This document shows, piece by piece, positions 48,499-58,877 of a stretch of 64,000 nucleotides of DNA (positions within the stretch are counted from its first letter, which is position 1; the number at the start of each line of letters is the position of its first letter). This stretch comes from Balamuthia mandrillaris (Eukaryota; Discosea; Longamoebia; Balamuthiidae). A program made the position numbers and the translations under genes. Below the pieces are notes generated by a model. The model was not told where the DNA came from. It searched no databases and worked only from the letters and a program-made list of their open reading frames with translations. Where the stretch lies: NCBI GenBank assembly GCA_031835245.1, contig JAVKOQ010000006.1:124001-188000 (forward strand), in the 5' to 3' direction.

Positions 48499-48506
48499 TG
48501 TCGACA
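48499..48506. promoter_or_regulatory. TGTCGACA palindrome upstream of threonine aldolase
   Basis: An exact copy 58 bp before the ATG at 48564, followed by a purine-rich AAGAAAAAG leader. Confidence 0.55.
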
Positions 48507-48563
48507 ACAATCTTCTACTAAAGAAGAAAAAGAAAAAGAAAAAGAAAAAGAGAAGAGAAGAAA

Positions 48564-50231
48564 ATGGAAGGCGACTGGACCGAGTACGTGGACCTCCGCA
48601 GCGACACCGTCACCCACCCGACGCCCGAGATGAGGGAGGCCATGGCCACCGCCAAGGTTGGCGATGACGTCTTTGGCGACGACCCTACCGTCCTCCAACT
48701 GCAGGAGGAGTGCGCGCGTCTCTTTGGCAAGGAAGCGGCCCTCTTTGTGCCAAGGTTCTTGTTCTTCTTCTCTTTGCTGCTGCTGCTGCTTCTGCTTCTT
48801 TCTTTCTTTCTTCTCTTTCTAACCGCAAAACAAAACAAAAAGCGGAACACAAGGAAACCTGATAGCTTTGTTGACGCACTGCAACCGCGGCGAGGAGGTC
48901 ATCGTGGGGGACCTCGCTCACATTTTTCTCTTCGAGGCCGCTGGTTGGTTCTCTTCTTTTTCATTTTTCATTATTTTTCTTTTATTTTCATTTCTTTTTT
49001 AATATTTTTATTTTTATATTTTCTTTTTTTGTTGTTATATTTTATATTTTATATTTTATTTTAAGTTTTATTTATTTTTATTATTTATTTATTTATTGTT
49101 AGTTTATTTTATTTTATTTTATTTTGTTTGCTTTTGCTTTTGTTTCACTTATATTTGTTTTTGTTTAACAAAATATATATCATTTCTTTCAAAATAAAAA
49201 ATAGGCATGTCGGCAGTTGGAGGATTGATGCCTCGCACATTGCCGGTGAGACCCGATGGCACCATCGCTCTGGAGGACATTGAGGCCGCCATTCGCACCA
49301 AAGACGACCATTTCCCCACCACTCGTCTCATCTGTCTTGAGAACACCCAAAACAAAGCTGGAGGTATTTGTCGTTACTATGAACCCTTTTTCTCTTTTCT
49401 CTCTTTATCTCGTCTGGCTTCTCTCTTCTCTCCTTTTTGTCGGCTCTTCTCTGTCTTTCTAACAAGCGAAAATAAAAGGAGTGGCATTACCACCAGAGTA
49501 TATCTCCGCCGTCTGTGCTCTTGCCAAGCGCCACTCGCTTGCCGTGCATATGGATGGCGCTCGCATCTTCAACGCCTTTGCCTCCTACCCTCCCTCTTCC
49601 TCTCTTTCTCTCGCCTCCCTTGTAGCGGACGTGGACAGCATCACCATCTGTCTATCCAAAGGCCTCTGCGCACCTGTTGGCTCCGTGCTGCTCGGCACTC
49701 GCTCCTTTATCCAACGAGCAAGAAGAATTAGGAAGATGTTGGGAGGAGGCATGAGGCAGGCTGGAGTGTTGGCGGCAGCTGGTCTTTTGGCCATCGGAGA
49801 GGAGATGAGGGGCAGAGTCAAGGAGGACCAGGAGAGAGCAGAGGCCATTGCGGAGGGCATCAGAGGAAGCGAGGTGTTGAAACCGTACATGCAGGTAGTG
49901 AAGAACGCCACCAACTTTGTGTTTCTGAAGTTCCTTGGTAAGTTTTGAATCTCTCCATCTTCTTTCCTGCATCTTTCTGCACTTCTTTTTCTGAACTGTT
50001 TTTCTCTTTCTTATTCGATAAACAGGTCACAAAGATCAAACTCAAGAACAAAACGAAAAAGATGGTTCTTTGTTGGTCCGTCGCTTGAGAGAAAACCACA
50101 AAATCATTCTCATCGACAACACAAATCACAACAACTTTCGTCTCGTGACTCACTATTGGATCAAACCGGAACATGTCCAAAGAATCATTTCTGCTTTCGA
50201 GGCTGAGGTTTCTCACTTGTATCCTAACTAG
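48564..50231 (+). CDS. low-specificity L-threonine aldolase
   Basis: Five exons (48564-48754, 48843-48943, 49205-49363, 49479-49937, 50026-50231) give 371 residues. Signature blocks: [64 protein letters not shown] and the PLP-lysine motif [11 protein letters not shown] (Lys211). The enzyme is a fold-type I PLP enzyme that splits L-threonine or allo-threonine into glycine and acetaldehyde in the cytosol. Three of four introns are phase 1. Intron 2 (48944-49204) is extremely AT-rich. The C-terminal exon ([15 protein letters not shown]) is complete. Confidence 0.93.
48944..49204. other. extremely AT-rich intron of threonine aldolase
   Basis: A 261-bp intron composed mostly of TTTTA, TTTAT and TATATTTT units, unlike the CT- or TTC-rich introns elsewhere in the window. 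Splice ends GTTGGT and AAAATAG are normal. Confidence 0.85.
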
Positions 50232-50321
50232 TGATCAGGCTGTTGTTGCTGTGAAGAGGATGAAGTTGATTTCGTTATGGTTTCGCAGCTTCTTCGTATG
50301 ATGTTGTTGTCTCGCTCTCTT

Positions 50322-51612
50322 CTATCCTACAACAGTTCCTTTTCGTTTCTTCTCTTCATTACTTTCTCCTTCTTCTTTCTTCTTGTTCTTCTTGTTCTTC
50401 TTTGTCCTCTTTTTCATTGTTATTATCCTCTTTTTCCTCTTCTCTTCCTCTTTATGCTTCGACAGTACCTCCTGAAGATCGAGCCAACTTTGTGATCCTT
50501 CAAGGAAGCTGCTGCTTCTTCGTAATCCACGAAGATGATCTTTGGTACGGCTGCTCCTTATTCCTCTTTTGTCTTCAACTTTTTCTTTATCGTTTGCGCT
50601 TGCATTTGCGTTTTTGTTGTTGTTGTTTAAAGTTGGAGGAGATGACTGGCGTGGTCTTCTTGCCGTTACAAGCCCACTCATTGAAACCAAGGGAACGTAT
50701 GAAGTGGTAAAATCATCTTCTGGTTTCTTTTCCACTAAAGCAGGAAGATGGAGTAGTTTTCGCTCAGCCTCATCGATGATCGTTTGTGTCTTCTTCTTTC
50801 TTCGTTCTTTTCGGTCCATATTGAAACTTCGGAAGGAGAACGCTCTATGTACTCCTCTTCCTTTCTTCTCCTCTTTCCCGAGGTTTGTTCTTGCATCCCC
50901 TTCTTTCTTTTCTTTCTCTTTGTGTAGTTCTTCTTTGGCATCTTTCTTCCTCTCTTCCTGTTCTCCTCCCTTTTCTTCTTTCCTCTTTGTGCCCACTTCT
51001 CTTTCTTTATCTTCCACCACTTCTTGTTCTTTCATCTCAAACAGAGTTTGTCCCATCTCCCATATCCTTTGCTCCTTCTCTTCCTTTCTCCTCTGCCGCT
51101 CGTTCCACTTGCGCTCCTTCTCAGCCGCTTCCTCCTGCCATCGCCTCCGTTCTCTCTCCTCATGGATGTCCGGCACCCAGGAGGGATCCCAATAGTTGAG
51201 AGAGCGTTTGCGGCCGATGAAAGGTAACGTCCCTCCGAATGGATAGTCTCTGCCGTCTTTGTCTTTTCTCGTTCTGCTTCTTTGTTTGACGTCGTTTGAA
51301 GAGAAGCTGTGTTCCGTTTCATCTTCTGAAGAGGAAGAAGCGGACGAAGAAGAAGAGGAGTAGGAAGATGAATAAGAAGAATCGGAAGAGGAGGAAAGAG
51401 TCGAAACAGAAGTGGTGGTAGGTAGATGCTTAAAGTGTTCTTCAGCAAAGCGACCTTGAATTGCAACAAAAAAAAAGCGTGAGACTACAAGAAACGGGGA
51501 AAAAACGGTGAAGGGTTTTGATAAAAAGCAAACGAGAAAAAAGGGAAGAAAAATAGATACCTAGAGATGAGAGTGAAGCAGAAAGAAAGAAAGAGAGAGA
51601 GAGAAAGAATGA

Positions 51613-51704
<92 letters not shown>

Positions 51705-51875
51705 AACGACAAGAAACGACAAGAAAGAAAGAATGAGAGAAAGAAAGAAGCAACAAGAAACGACAAGAAAGAGAGAGACAGAAAGAGAAAACGACAAAAA
51801 GAGAGAGAAAGCGAGACAACACAAACCAGTAGACAGAAACACCGTTTTGTTGTGGGACGCCTTGAACTTTTCCAT
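50322..51875 (-). CDS. charged coiled-coil protein of unknown function
   Basis: Two exons, 51875-51827 and 51454-50322 (phase 1, ACTG|GTTTGT...TTCAAG|GT), give 393 residues. Exon 1 is MEKFKASHNKTVFLST. Exon 2 has a Ser-rich stretch, then an ordered-looking segment (GGTLPFIGRKRSLNYWDPSW, then VPDIHEERERRRWQEE), a long Lys/Glu/Arg coiled coil, a motif with KLLHLPALVEKKPEDD, FTTSYVPLVSMSGLVTARRP and RRSSSFLEGSQSWLDL, and a very basic end. The short ordered motifs within disorder resemble a scaffold or cytoskeleton-associated protein. I recognise no family. The 372-bp intron is mainly a CTTT repeat on the sense strand. Confidence 0.6.
51587..51720. repeat. (GAAA)n tetranucleotide repeat in an intron
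   Basis: About 25 near-perfect GAAA units with flanking degenerate units (ACGACAAGAAAG), reading TTTC on the sense strand of the minus-strand coiled-coil gene. Confidence 0.95.
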
Positions 51876-52236
51876 GGCGTGTGCGTGCGTGCGTGCGTGG
51901 GCTAGCCCTGCGTTGTGGCGACCCGTCCCAGAGAAACCCAGTCCAGTTTAACCGTTGTATGTTATGTTACGTTTCCCAAAAAACCAAAAAATCCGAAGCG
52001 AAAAAGCCGAAACCGATCGGCCACTGTAACGCTTTGCTGTCTGAAAGGTTACCTAGCAGAGGCATTTTATAATGAATTTTTATCTATAAAAGGAATTTAA
52101 ATCTGTAAAAGCTGACGTGGACCAGTACCGTTGCTCCTTTCCGGTTGAGATCTTCAATGACGTCAGCATTAGAGGTCTTTGATTGTTGATTGGACAATTT
52201 TCAAAAAGAAAGAAAGAAGAAAGCAAAAGGAGGAAG
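51876..52236. other. divergent promoter region with a CRE-like site
   Basis: About 360 bp between the divergent starts at 51875 (-) and 52237 (+). It holds a GTGCGTGCGTGCGTG run at 51880-51899, a TGACGTCA palindrome at 52158-52165 (72 bp before the plus-strand ATG) and a purine-rich leader before the ATG. No coding sequence seen. Confidence 0.5.
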
Positions 52237-53731
52237 ATGCCAACGGACTCCAATTTCGGAAGTGTAAGGTACAAACAAATGATTGTTACCATACCTCGCT
52301 TCGTTTGATGTTTTGAAAAGCGGCTTTCTCACATTGAAATTTTTATTTAAAAAAATCGACAGTAACTTCCGGACGTTTGCAAATGTTGTCAAGAGTTACA
52401 TTGGGGTGGGCCTTCTTGCTCTTCCGTACGCCTTCAAGCTTGGTGGTGCCCTTGTACGATTCGACCTTCTCGTTCCTCGCTTTCTCTTTCTTGTCGTTTC
52501 TTTCTTGTCGTTTCTTTCTTTCTTGTCGTTTCTTTCTTTCTTTCTTTCTTGTCGTTTCTTTCTTTCTTTCTTGTCTATCCTTCCGTTCTTCTCACAACTG
52601 AACTCCAACGAAAAAAACAACTAATAAACATACAGGTAGGAGTAGTGGGGTATTTTGTGGTTGGAGCCATGGCGCTGCATTGCATGCATCTCTTGCTGAG
52701 ATGCAAAAGACATTTGGCACAACAGGACCGAGTCGAGCGGCGACTAAGAGACTATAACAACAACAAACGGGAAGAAGAAGGAGAAGAAAGACAGGAACAG
52801 GCAACAAAATTGAAGCAAAAGCAGGAGAAGAAGAACGTGGGAGAAAAAGCGTTCAAGTACGAAAAGTTGGAGTGGAAGGAAGCAAAGGAGCAAGGAGGAG
52901 AAGAAGAAGGGAATGAAAAAGTGGGCAGGAAAGAAAAAGAGAGAGAAGAAGACGAAGAGGAGTATGAGGCACGAGAGGAGGAAGATGAAGCAAATGGAGG
53001 CTTGTGTGAGGAAGGCGGGTTGTGCCCATTGGAAGAGTTAAACGATGATGATGATTTGTTATTGGAGCAGGGTCCTACTTCTGTTGAGACTTTTACTGAT
53101 GTTGGTGAGTGGCTTTTATTTTTTGTTTTTGCTTCTATCTTCTGTGTTTTTACGTTTTCTTTTTTTTTTAAATCAATAGGAAGAAAGGCGTTTGGGCGGA
53201 TAGGAGCATTAAGGTATCTCTTCATTCCACTCACTTTACGTTTTAGTTACCAATTTTGCAAACTCGTTCTTTTGTTCCATTAGCGTGGATATAAGCTTGT
53301 TAAGTTCTCATATCGGTTTGAAATCCTTTCTCTTGCTCTGCTCATTCGCGATCCCTCTTCTCTACTTCTCACTTAAAAAAAAACGAATAGGCTTTTGTTG
53401 CATCTACATCATCTTTTTGGGTGACAATCTTCACTCATTGGCTCCTTTTCTTCCATCCTCCGTTTGGGCCATGCTCACCATAGTCCCTCTCGTGTTGCTC
53501 TGCTGGCTTCGCTCCTTCAAGCTGTTGGCCCCATTCAGCCTCATCGCAGTTTTGTTTTGTCTCTTTGGGTTTGCTGTAATTTTGTTTTATGGCATTTTTT
53601 TGAGAGATGAGGAAGAAGGCGGACGAGAGTTCCCAAACGACAGCGTCAAAGCGTACTTTGACTCATGGAAGGACTTTCCTATCTTTCTCTCTCTTACTAT
53701 TTATGCATTTGAGGGTATTGGATTGGTTTGT

Positions 53732-53762
<31 letters not shown>

Positions 53763-54859
53763 CCTTTATTTTTTTTTGTCCTATGCTTCTGCTCCTCTCT
53801 CTTCTATCTCTGCCTCTCTTTTCTGTAAATAACTTATCTTCTATGTTTGTTTAACAGGTGATACCGATGGAAAGTGCAGCAAAGGACAAGAAAAACTTTC
53901 CTCGGCTGTATACAGCGGGTTTGTCTTTTGTAATGACGCTCTATTTAACTTTTGGGCTCTTGGGATATCTTTCTTTTGGGGAGGGCACCAAAACCATGGC
54001 CATCCTCAACCTACCGAATTCTGCTCCTCTGGTCACAATCTTGAAATTGGGTTTCATTGGTTCGCTCTCCTTTCTCTTTCTTTCTTTTTCTCCCCACGTT
54101 ATTCTTAACAGAAACATGTTTTTCTCTCTTTAATCTTTAAGTGACGGCATTAGTTTCGTACCCTCTTTACATGTTTCCAGTGGTGGAACGATTAGAATGT
54201 CTTCTCTTCGGCTCTTCTCTCAATCGTAGCAATGCTGACAACACCAACCATAACCACACCAATGTCCTTATCATCAATCCTCTTCCTTCTCATGTCCCTT
54301 TTTCTCCTTCTTCTTCCAACAAATCCGACGAAGACATAGAATTGAACAACGTTTCTCCATCAACCATTTCTTTTTCCCCTCTTCATGAACAACAAACCGT
54401 GGAAGGAACGACCAAAAGCAGCAACGAAGAAGAAATAATAACAGTTCAGATGAACTGCTTTCAACGCTTCAAGCTGGAGACGGCATGTTATGCGTTTCGT
54501 GTGGTGATGGTGTTGAGCACTGTGGGCATCGCCATTGCTGTTCCCGAATTCGATCTCGTCACTTCTCTGATTGGTACCTCTTTCTCTTTTCTTCTCTTTT
54601 CTCTTCTCTTTCGTCGTTTCTCTTTCCTCTTGTCTCTTTCTCTTTTTCCAACAACAAAACACAAAAAGGTTCGGTATGCTCAACGACGATGGCGTTTGTC
54701 ATCCCAGCTCTCTTCCACTACCGCCTGTTCCCACACAACAGCCGGTGGGTCCAAGCAAAGGACCTGACGTTGGTGGTTTGGGGCATAGCCGCCTCCCTGC
54801 TTTGCACTTCCCTCACCCTCGTTTCTCTCTACGAACGTCTTTTTGGCTCTTCTGCTTAA
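52237..54859 (+). CDS. amino-acid transporter, AAAP/SLC36-like
   Basis: Eight exons (52237-52268, 52363-52453, 52636-53104, 53180-53213, 53284-53725, 53858-54059, 54142-54573, 54669-54859) join in frame to 630 residues. TM1 carries FANVVKSYIGVGLLALPYAF, the signature start of the amino-acid/auxin permease family. About ten further hydrophobic segments follow, including FLGDNLHSLAPF, YAFEGIGLVIPMES and LYLTFGLLGYLSFGEGTKT. These proteins move amino acids with protons across lysosomal or plasma membranes. Two features are unusual: a charged Lys/Glu insert of about 110 residues between TM2 and TM3 (residues about 75-190), and a second Ser/Asn-rich loop of about 90 residues late in the chain. The tail is short. 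Confidence 0.88.
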
Positions 54860-54906
54860 AAATTTATTTATAGTAACAGAAAGTGAACGGAAAGTCTCTT
54901 TCTTCT

Positions 54907-55317
54907 TCAATCATCCCATTCTTGTCCATCGTCTTCATCCTTCCACTCATCCTCTTCGTTCTCTTCTTCCTCCTTCTCTTTTTCTTTGTCTTTGTGTTGG
55001 TCTTGCAGCAACATGTTCCGAAAGTTGGACAACAAGTGCTGGTTAGCGTGGTCCACAGCCGTGATCTCGTACTCCCCTTGCGTTTGGGGGTCCCGAAGCG
55101 CCTCTCCGGCGTTCTTGCGGAGCGTCTCCCCGTCCTTCAGCGCCCCTTCCTCCTCGTCCAACCCCAACTGTTTTTTGACCTCCTCGACGTCCCGCTCGAT
55201 CGCGGCGAGCTCCTCCTGGGCCATGACCTCCTCCAAGTCGCCATAGTCCGGCTCCTTGGGTTGCCGGTACTCCATGCGCAGCAGCATGTTCCGCAGGGTT
55301 TCCTTTGTCAAGGCCAT
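54907..55317 (-). CDS. small acidic protein of unknown function
   Basis: A single exon of 136 residues from the ATG at 55317 (MALTKETLRNMLLRMEYRQP). The first 100 residues are helical with a regular charge pattern (DYGDLEEVMAQEELAAIERD, EVKKQLGLDEEEG) and a conserved-looking DHANQHLLSNFRNMLLQDQ. The last 35 residues are almost all Lys, Glu and Asp. I do not recognise it. It converges with the transporter gene: stops are 47 bp apart. Upstream lies TGTCGACT at 55373, 56 bp before the ATG. Confidence 0.65.
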   Translation of the reverse strand: MALTKETLRNMLLRMEYRQPKEPDYGDLEEVMAQEELAAIERDVEEVKKQLGLDEEEGALKDGETLRKNAGEALRDPQTQGEYEITAVDHANQHLLSNFRNMLLQDQHKDKEKEKEEEENEEDEWKDEDDGQEWDD

Positions 55318-55628
55318 CTTCTCTTCTCTTCTCTTCTCCTTTTCTTTTCTTTTATTCTTTTATTTTCTTTTTTGTCGACTTAGTTCATTTATTAATGAAA
55401 TTAATCGCAACCTCATAGAAATAGACCTCATATATGGAAGTGGAGCAACCTCTAAAGTGAAGTTCAAACTACGATAATATTCTAGATAATTTTCAACATA
55501 ATATGGAAACTAAATTTTCGACAAACTCATAGAATCAGACCTCATAGATTCGCGTTATTCGAGAGTTGCATATCTCAACATTCTCACTCCACCCTGTTTG
55601 GCCCTGAAGCACAACAAAATGTATGGCA
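55318..55628. other. intergenic, leader of the acidic protein and 3' flank of the ankyrin gene
   Basis: About 310 AT-rich bp with TGTCGACT (55373-55380). Two related blocks, near 55408 and 55527, share CTCATAGAA-AGACCTCATA. No open frame of note. Confidence 0.45.
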
Positions 55629-57170
55629 TCAGGGATGTGAGCTACGGTCAGCCAGCCACACCAGCACATGATGATGCCCTTTCGCTGCTGCAAAGCTTTC
55701 CAGGCGAGACACGTTCCAATCACAGTCGTCCTGTTCGGCTGCCCATTTCAGCACATGCAAGTACCCTTCTAAGGCCGCTGCCTCGCAAGCTTCCACTAGG
55801 AACAAGCATCCCTGCGCTTTGGCCCATTTCACCACTTCCAACTCTCCTCTTTTGCCCACTTTCCTGGACATCCGCCATATCGCATTCCTACGTTCCCCGC
55901 CATCATTCCAAGCGCAGCCGTTCTCTATCATCCACTTCACCACCTTCCACTGTCTTTTCCTCACTGCAACATCCAGACAGGTACTGTCATCCCAAGGGCA
56001 GCCATTTGCTCTCGCCCACTTCAACACCTCCAAGTGTCCTTCCTCCGCCGCTGCCTTGCACACCCGCCAATCCCAAGGGCAGCCCTTCTCTCTTGCCCAC
56101 TTCAACACCTCCAAGTGTCCTCCGTCCGCTGCTGCAACACATACAAACGTCTCCCACCAAGGGCAACCGTGCTGTCTCGCCCATTTCAGCACCTCCAAAT
56201 GGCCGTTTGATGCCGCTTCATCGCAGGTTGTCTCGCTCCATTCGCAGCCATGTTCCCGAGCCCATTTCAGCACTTCAAGGTGTCCGTTCTTTGCAGCGTA
56301 ATTGCAGACGTCCCCATCCCACGGGCAGCCGTTTTCATGAAGCCACATAAGCACGTCCAGGTGGCCCTTCTCCGCTGCGCGGGCACATGCTTTTTCGTTC
56401 CAATCACATCCATTGTCTCTGGCCCATCGCAGCACTTCCAAATGTCCATTCCTGGCTGCTTTGCTACTCACCCTTGCATCCCAAGGGCAACCGTTCTCTC
56501 TTGCCCACTTCAACACCTCCAAGTGTCCTCCCTTCGCTGCTGCAGCACAGGCCCGGTAGTCCCAAGGGCACCCCCTTTCTCGTACCCACTTCAGCACCTC
56601 CAACTGTCCCTTCAAAGCTGCCTCACTGCACACCATGGCGTTCAAGGATAAGCCTTTTGCGTGAGCCCATTTCAGCATTTCAAAGCTACCAAGGTAGGCA
56701 TGCACATCGTGGCTACCACACCCCCAGAAGCAACGCTTTTCTACAAACAACCACTGCACCATTTCCAACCGCCCGCTTCGCGCCGCTGTGTGGCAGATGC
56801 TGTGATACCAGGTACAGCCTTGCTCGTTAAGCCACTTGAGTGCCTCCAAATGTCCTCCTGCTGCTGCTGCCTCACAGAGGTCCGGGTGGAACGGCATTCC
56901 ACACTCCTCGCGCAGCCACTTCAGCACCGCCAAGTCCCCTTGTCCAGCTGCCGCCTGACAGGTCGCTTTGCCCAGGGGACAGGCTTGGTCCCTCACCGCC
57001 CACCGCAACAGCTTCAGGTCCCGGCAGAGAGCAGCCAAGCCAAACCGATTCCTTCGGTGCTGCGGTGTGCAAGCGAACCAGCGCCTGCACGTCCTTGCGG
57101 CAATGGCTTGGGTGCCCTTGGGCAGCATCCCCAGCGCGTAGCTCACCAGCTCTTCCGGCAACGCCTCCAT
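55629..57170 (-). CDS. intronless F-box/ankyrin-type repeat protein
   Basis: One uninterrupted exon of 513 residues from the ATG at 57170. Residues 1-40 look like an F-box (MEALPEELVSYALGMLPKG, ARTCRRWFAC). The rest is about 14 tandem units of roughly 26 residues with the pattern GHLEVLKWARENGCPWD, a degenerate ankyrin-type repeat abundant in Acanthamoeba and in giant viruses of amoebae. Such proteins probably recruit targets to SCF ubiquitin ligases. It is GC-rich and lacks introns in a window where most genes have several. An in-frame non-ATG start six codons upstream is ignored. Confidence 0.85.
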   Translation of the reverse strand: MEALPEELVSYALGMLPKGTQAIAARTCRRWFACTPQHRRNRFGLAALCRDLKLLRWAVRDQACPLGKATCQAAAGQGDLAVLKWLREECGMPFHPDLCEAAAAGGHLEALKWLNEQGCTWYHSICHTAARSGRLEMVQWLFVEKRCFWGCGSHDVHAYLGSFEMLKWAHAKGLSLNAMVCSEAALKGQLEVLKWVRERGCPWDYRACAAAAKGGHLEVLKWARENGCPWDARVSSKAARNGHLEVLRWARDNGCDWNEKACARAAEKGHLDVLMWLHENGCPWDGDVCNYAAKNGHLEVLKWAREHGCEWSETTCDEAASNGHLEVLKWARQHGCPWWETFVCVAAADGGHLEVLKWAREKGCPWDWRVCKAAAEEGHLEVLKWARANGCPWDDSTCLDVAVRKRQWKVVKWMIENGCAWNDGGERRNAIWRMSRKVGKRGELEVVKWAKAQGCLFLVEACEAAALEGYLHVLKWAAEQDDCDWNVSRLESFAAAKGHHHVLVWLADRSSHP

Positions 57171-57438
57171 TCCTCTCGCAAACTGCAAAGCGTGAGGAGG
57201 ACCAATAATTTTGTTGCGGTGGGAAAATATCGAATGTCAAGTGCGCTAATTTTCTGTTGAAAAAAAATTAAAATTTTGAAAATATTTACAAAATTTCTAG
57301 AAAAATTTCAATGTAATAAGAAATATTTTCAGAAGAATTGGAATTTTTTTTTAATTTTTTTCTATTTTTTTCAAAAGAAAAGCTTCTCTGTTGATAATCG
57401 ATATTTTTTTCCAAAGAAAGTGAAGAAAAAGATAAGGG

Positions 57439-58842
57439 ATGAAGCCGCTGGTCCTGTCGAGCGTCGGCTCCACGGCGCTCTGCGGGAGGAGCGACAGCGA
57501 CGCCGAGCGAGCCCGCGCCTGCCGCTGCGCCGTCTTCTACGCCTGCCAGTGCCGCCGCCGCTTTGGCATCGCCCAGCTCTTCTACTGCCAGCAATGCAGC
57601 CAGGTGCGCTGCCCCTTTTGCGTGAGCGAGGAGATCGACTCGCACTACTGCCCCAACTGCTTGGACAACATGACCAGCTATGACGCCCTCCTTTTCAAAA
57701 ACAGGTTCGTCTTTCTCCGTCTCACACACTCGCACACACTCTGGTAAAAAATGCTGATTTGAAAATGCTCTCTCTCACACACAAAATCAACATTAGATGT
57801 AAAAAGTGTTTCCAGTGCCCCAATTGCTTCTCTGCGCTGACATTCGCGCAAAAGAGCGCAAAGAGTCCCTCAGCCGCCTCCGAGGAGGCCGCGCGGTTGG
57901 TCTACTTTCACTGCGGCTTTTGTCGGTGGAACTCGCTCTCCACGGAGGGACTCCAGGCGGAGAATCCGTCCACTCTCATCAGTACGTTTTCTTTTCTGTG
58001 TAAAAACATACTTCTTACTTACCTACTTCTTTGATGCTATGCAGCAAACTACATTCGAATGGAAAGAGGAGACGCCCTTCAAACGGCGATGGACGAACTG
58101 GTGAAGGGCTACAAAGCAAAGGCGCGAGAGACTCGCCTTCTCCTCCGCGCCCAACGCTTCTCTCGAGCAACTGCTGTTCCTTCTTCCATCAGCTCTCTCT
58201 TCTCCGCACCCTCTTCCTCCCCTTCGCTTTCTTCTTCTTCATCTTCTGCAAAGAACAAGTATGATGGCGATGAAAATGAAGAAGACGATGATGACGCGAT
58301 CTCTTTGAAAGACAAGAACAACGAGGATGATGAGTTCTCTTCCTTTTTGCATCGTCATTATCCGATTACCGTGCAAGAAGTGGAAGAGCAGCTCAAAGAA
58401 CGTGAGGAGAAGTTAACGCTGCAAGGACGCAAAAAGGAGTTTGCCGACAAGAGGAAGAAAAGAGAAGAGGACGAGATGAAGGAGGAAGACGAGGCGGCAT
58501 TGCTCAAACGACGCTTAGCTGAGAAGCACACTGAACCGAAATCTTTTGCTGTTTATAAGGAACCACGTTTGATTGGGTTTGTTTTTCTATGTTTCTGAAG
58601 TTTGTTCTTGTTTTAGATTTTGTTTTGTGCGTGTGTGTTTTTTTGTTCGTTCTGTTAGTTTTTGTTCTGTGTTGCTGGAGGATGAACAAAATGATGATAA
58701 AACTTTATCACATTACATTCTTTTACTGAGCTTTTTGCTTTGCTGAGCTTCTGCAATTCTGATGTTTCATCCTTCCTCATTGTCTATTTGTTTCCTGTCT
58801 CTGCTTATGAATGTTAATCCATTCTAACTTTCTATTTCTCCT

Positions 58843-58877
<35 letters not shown>

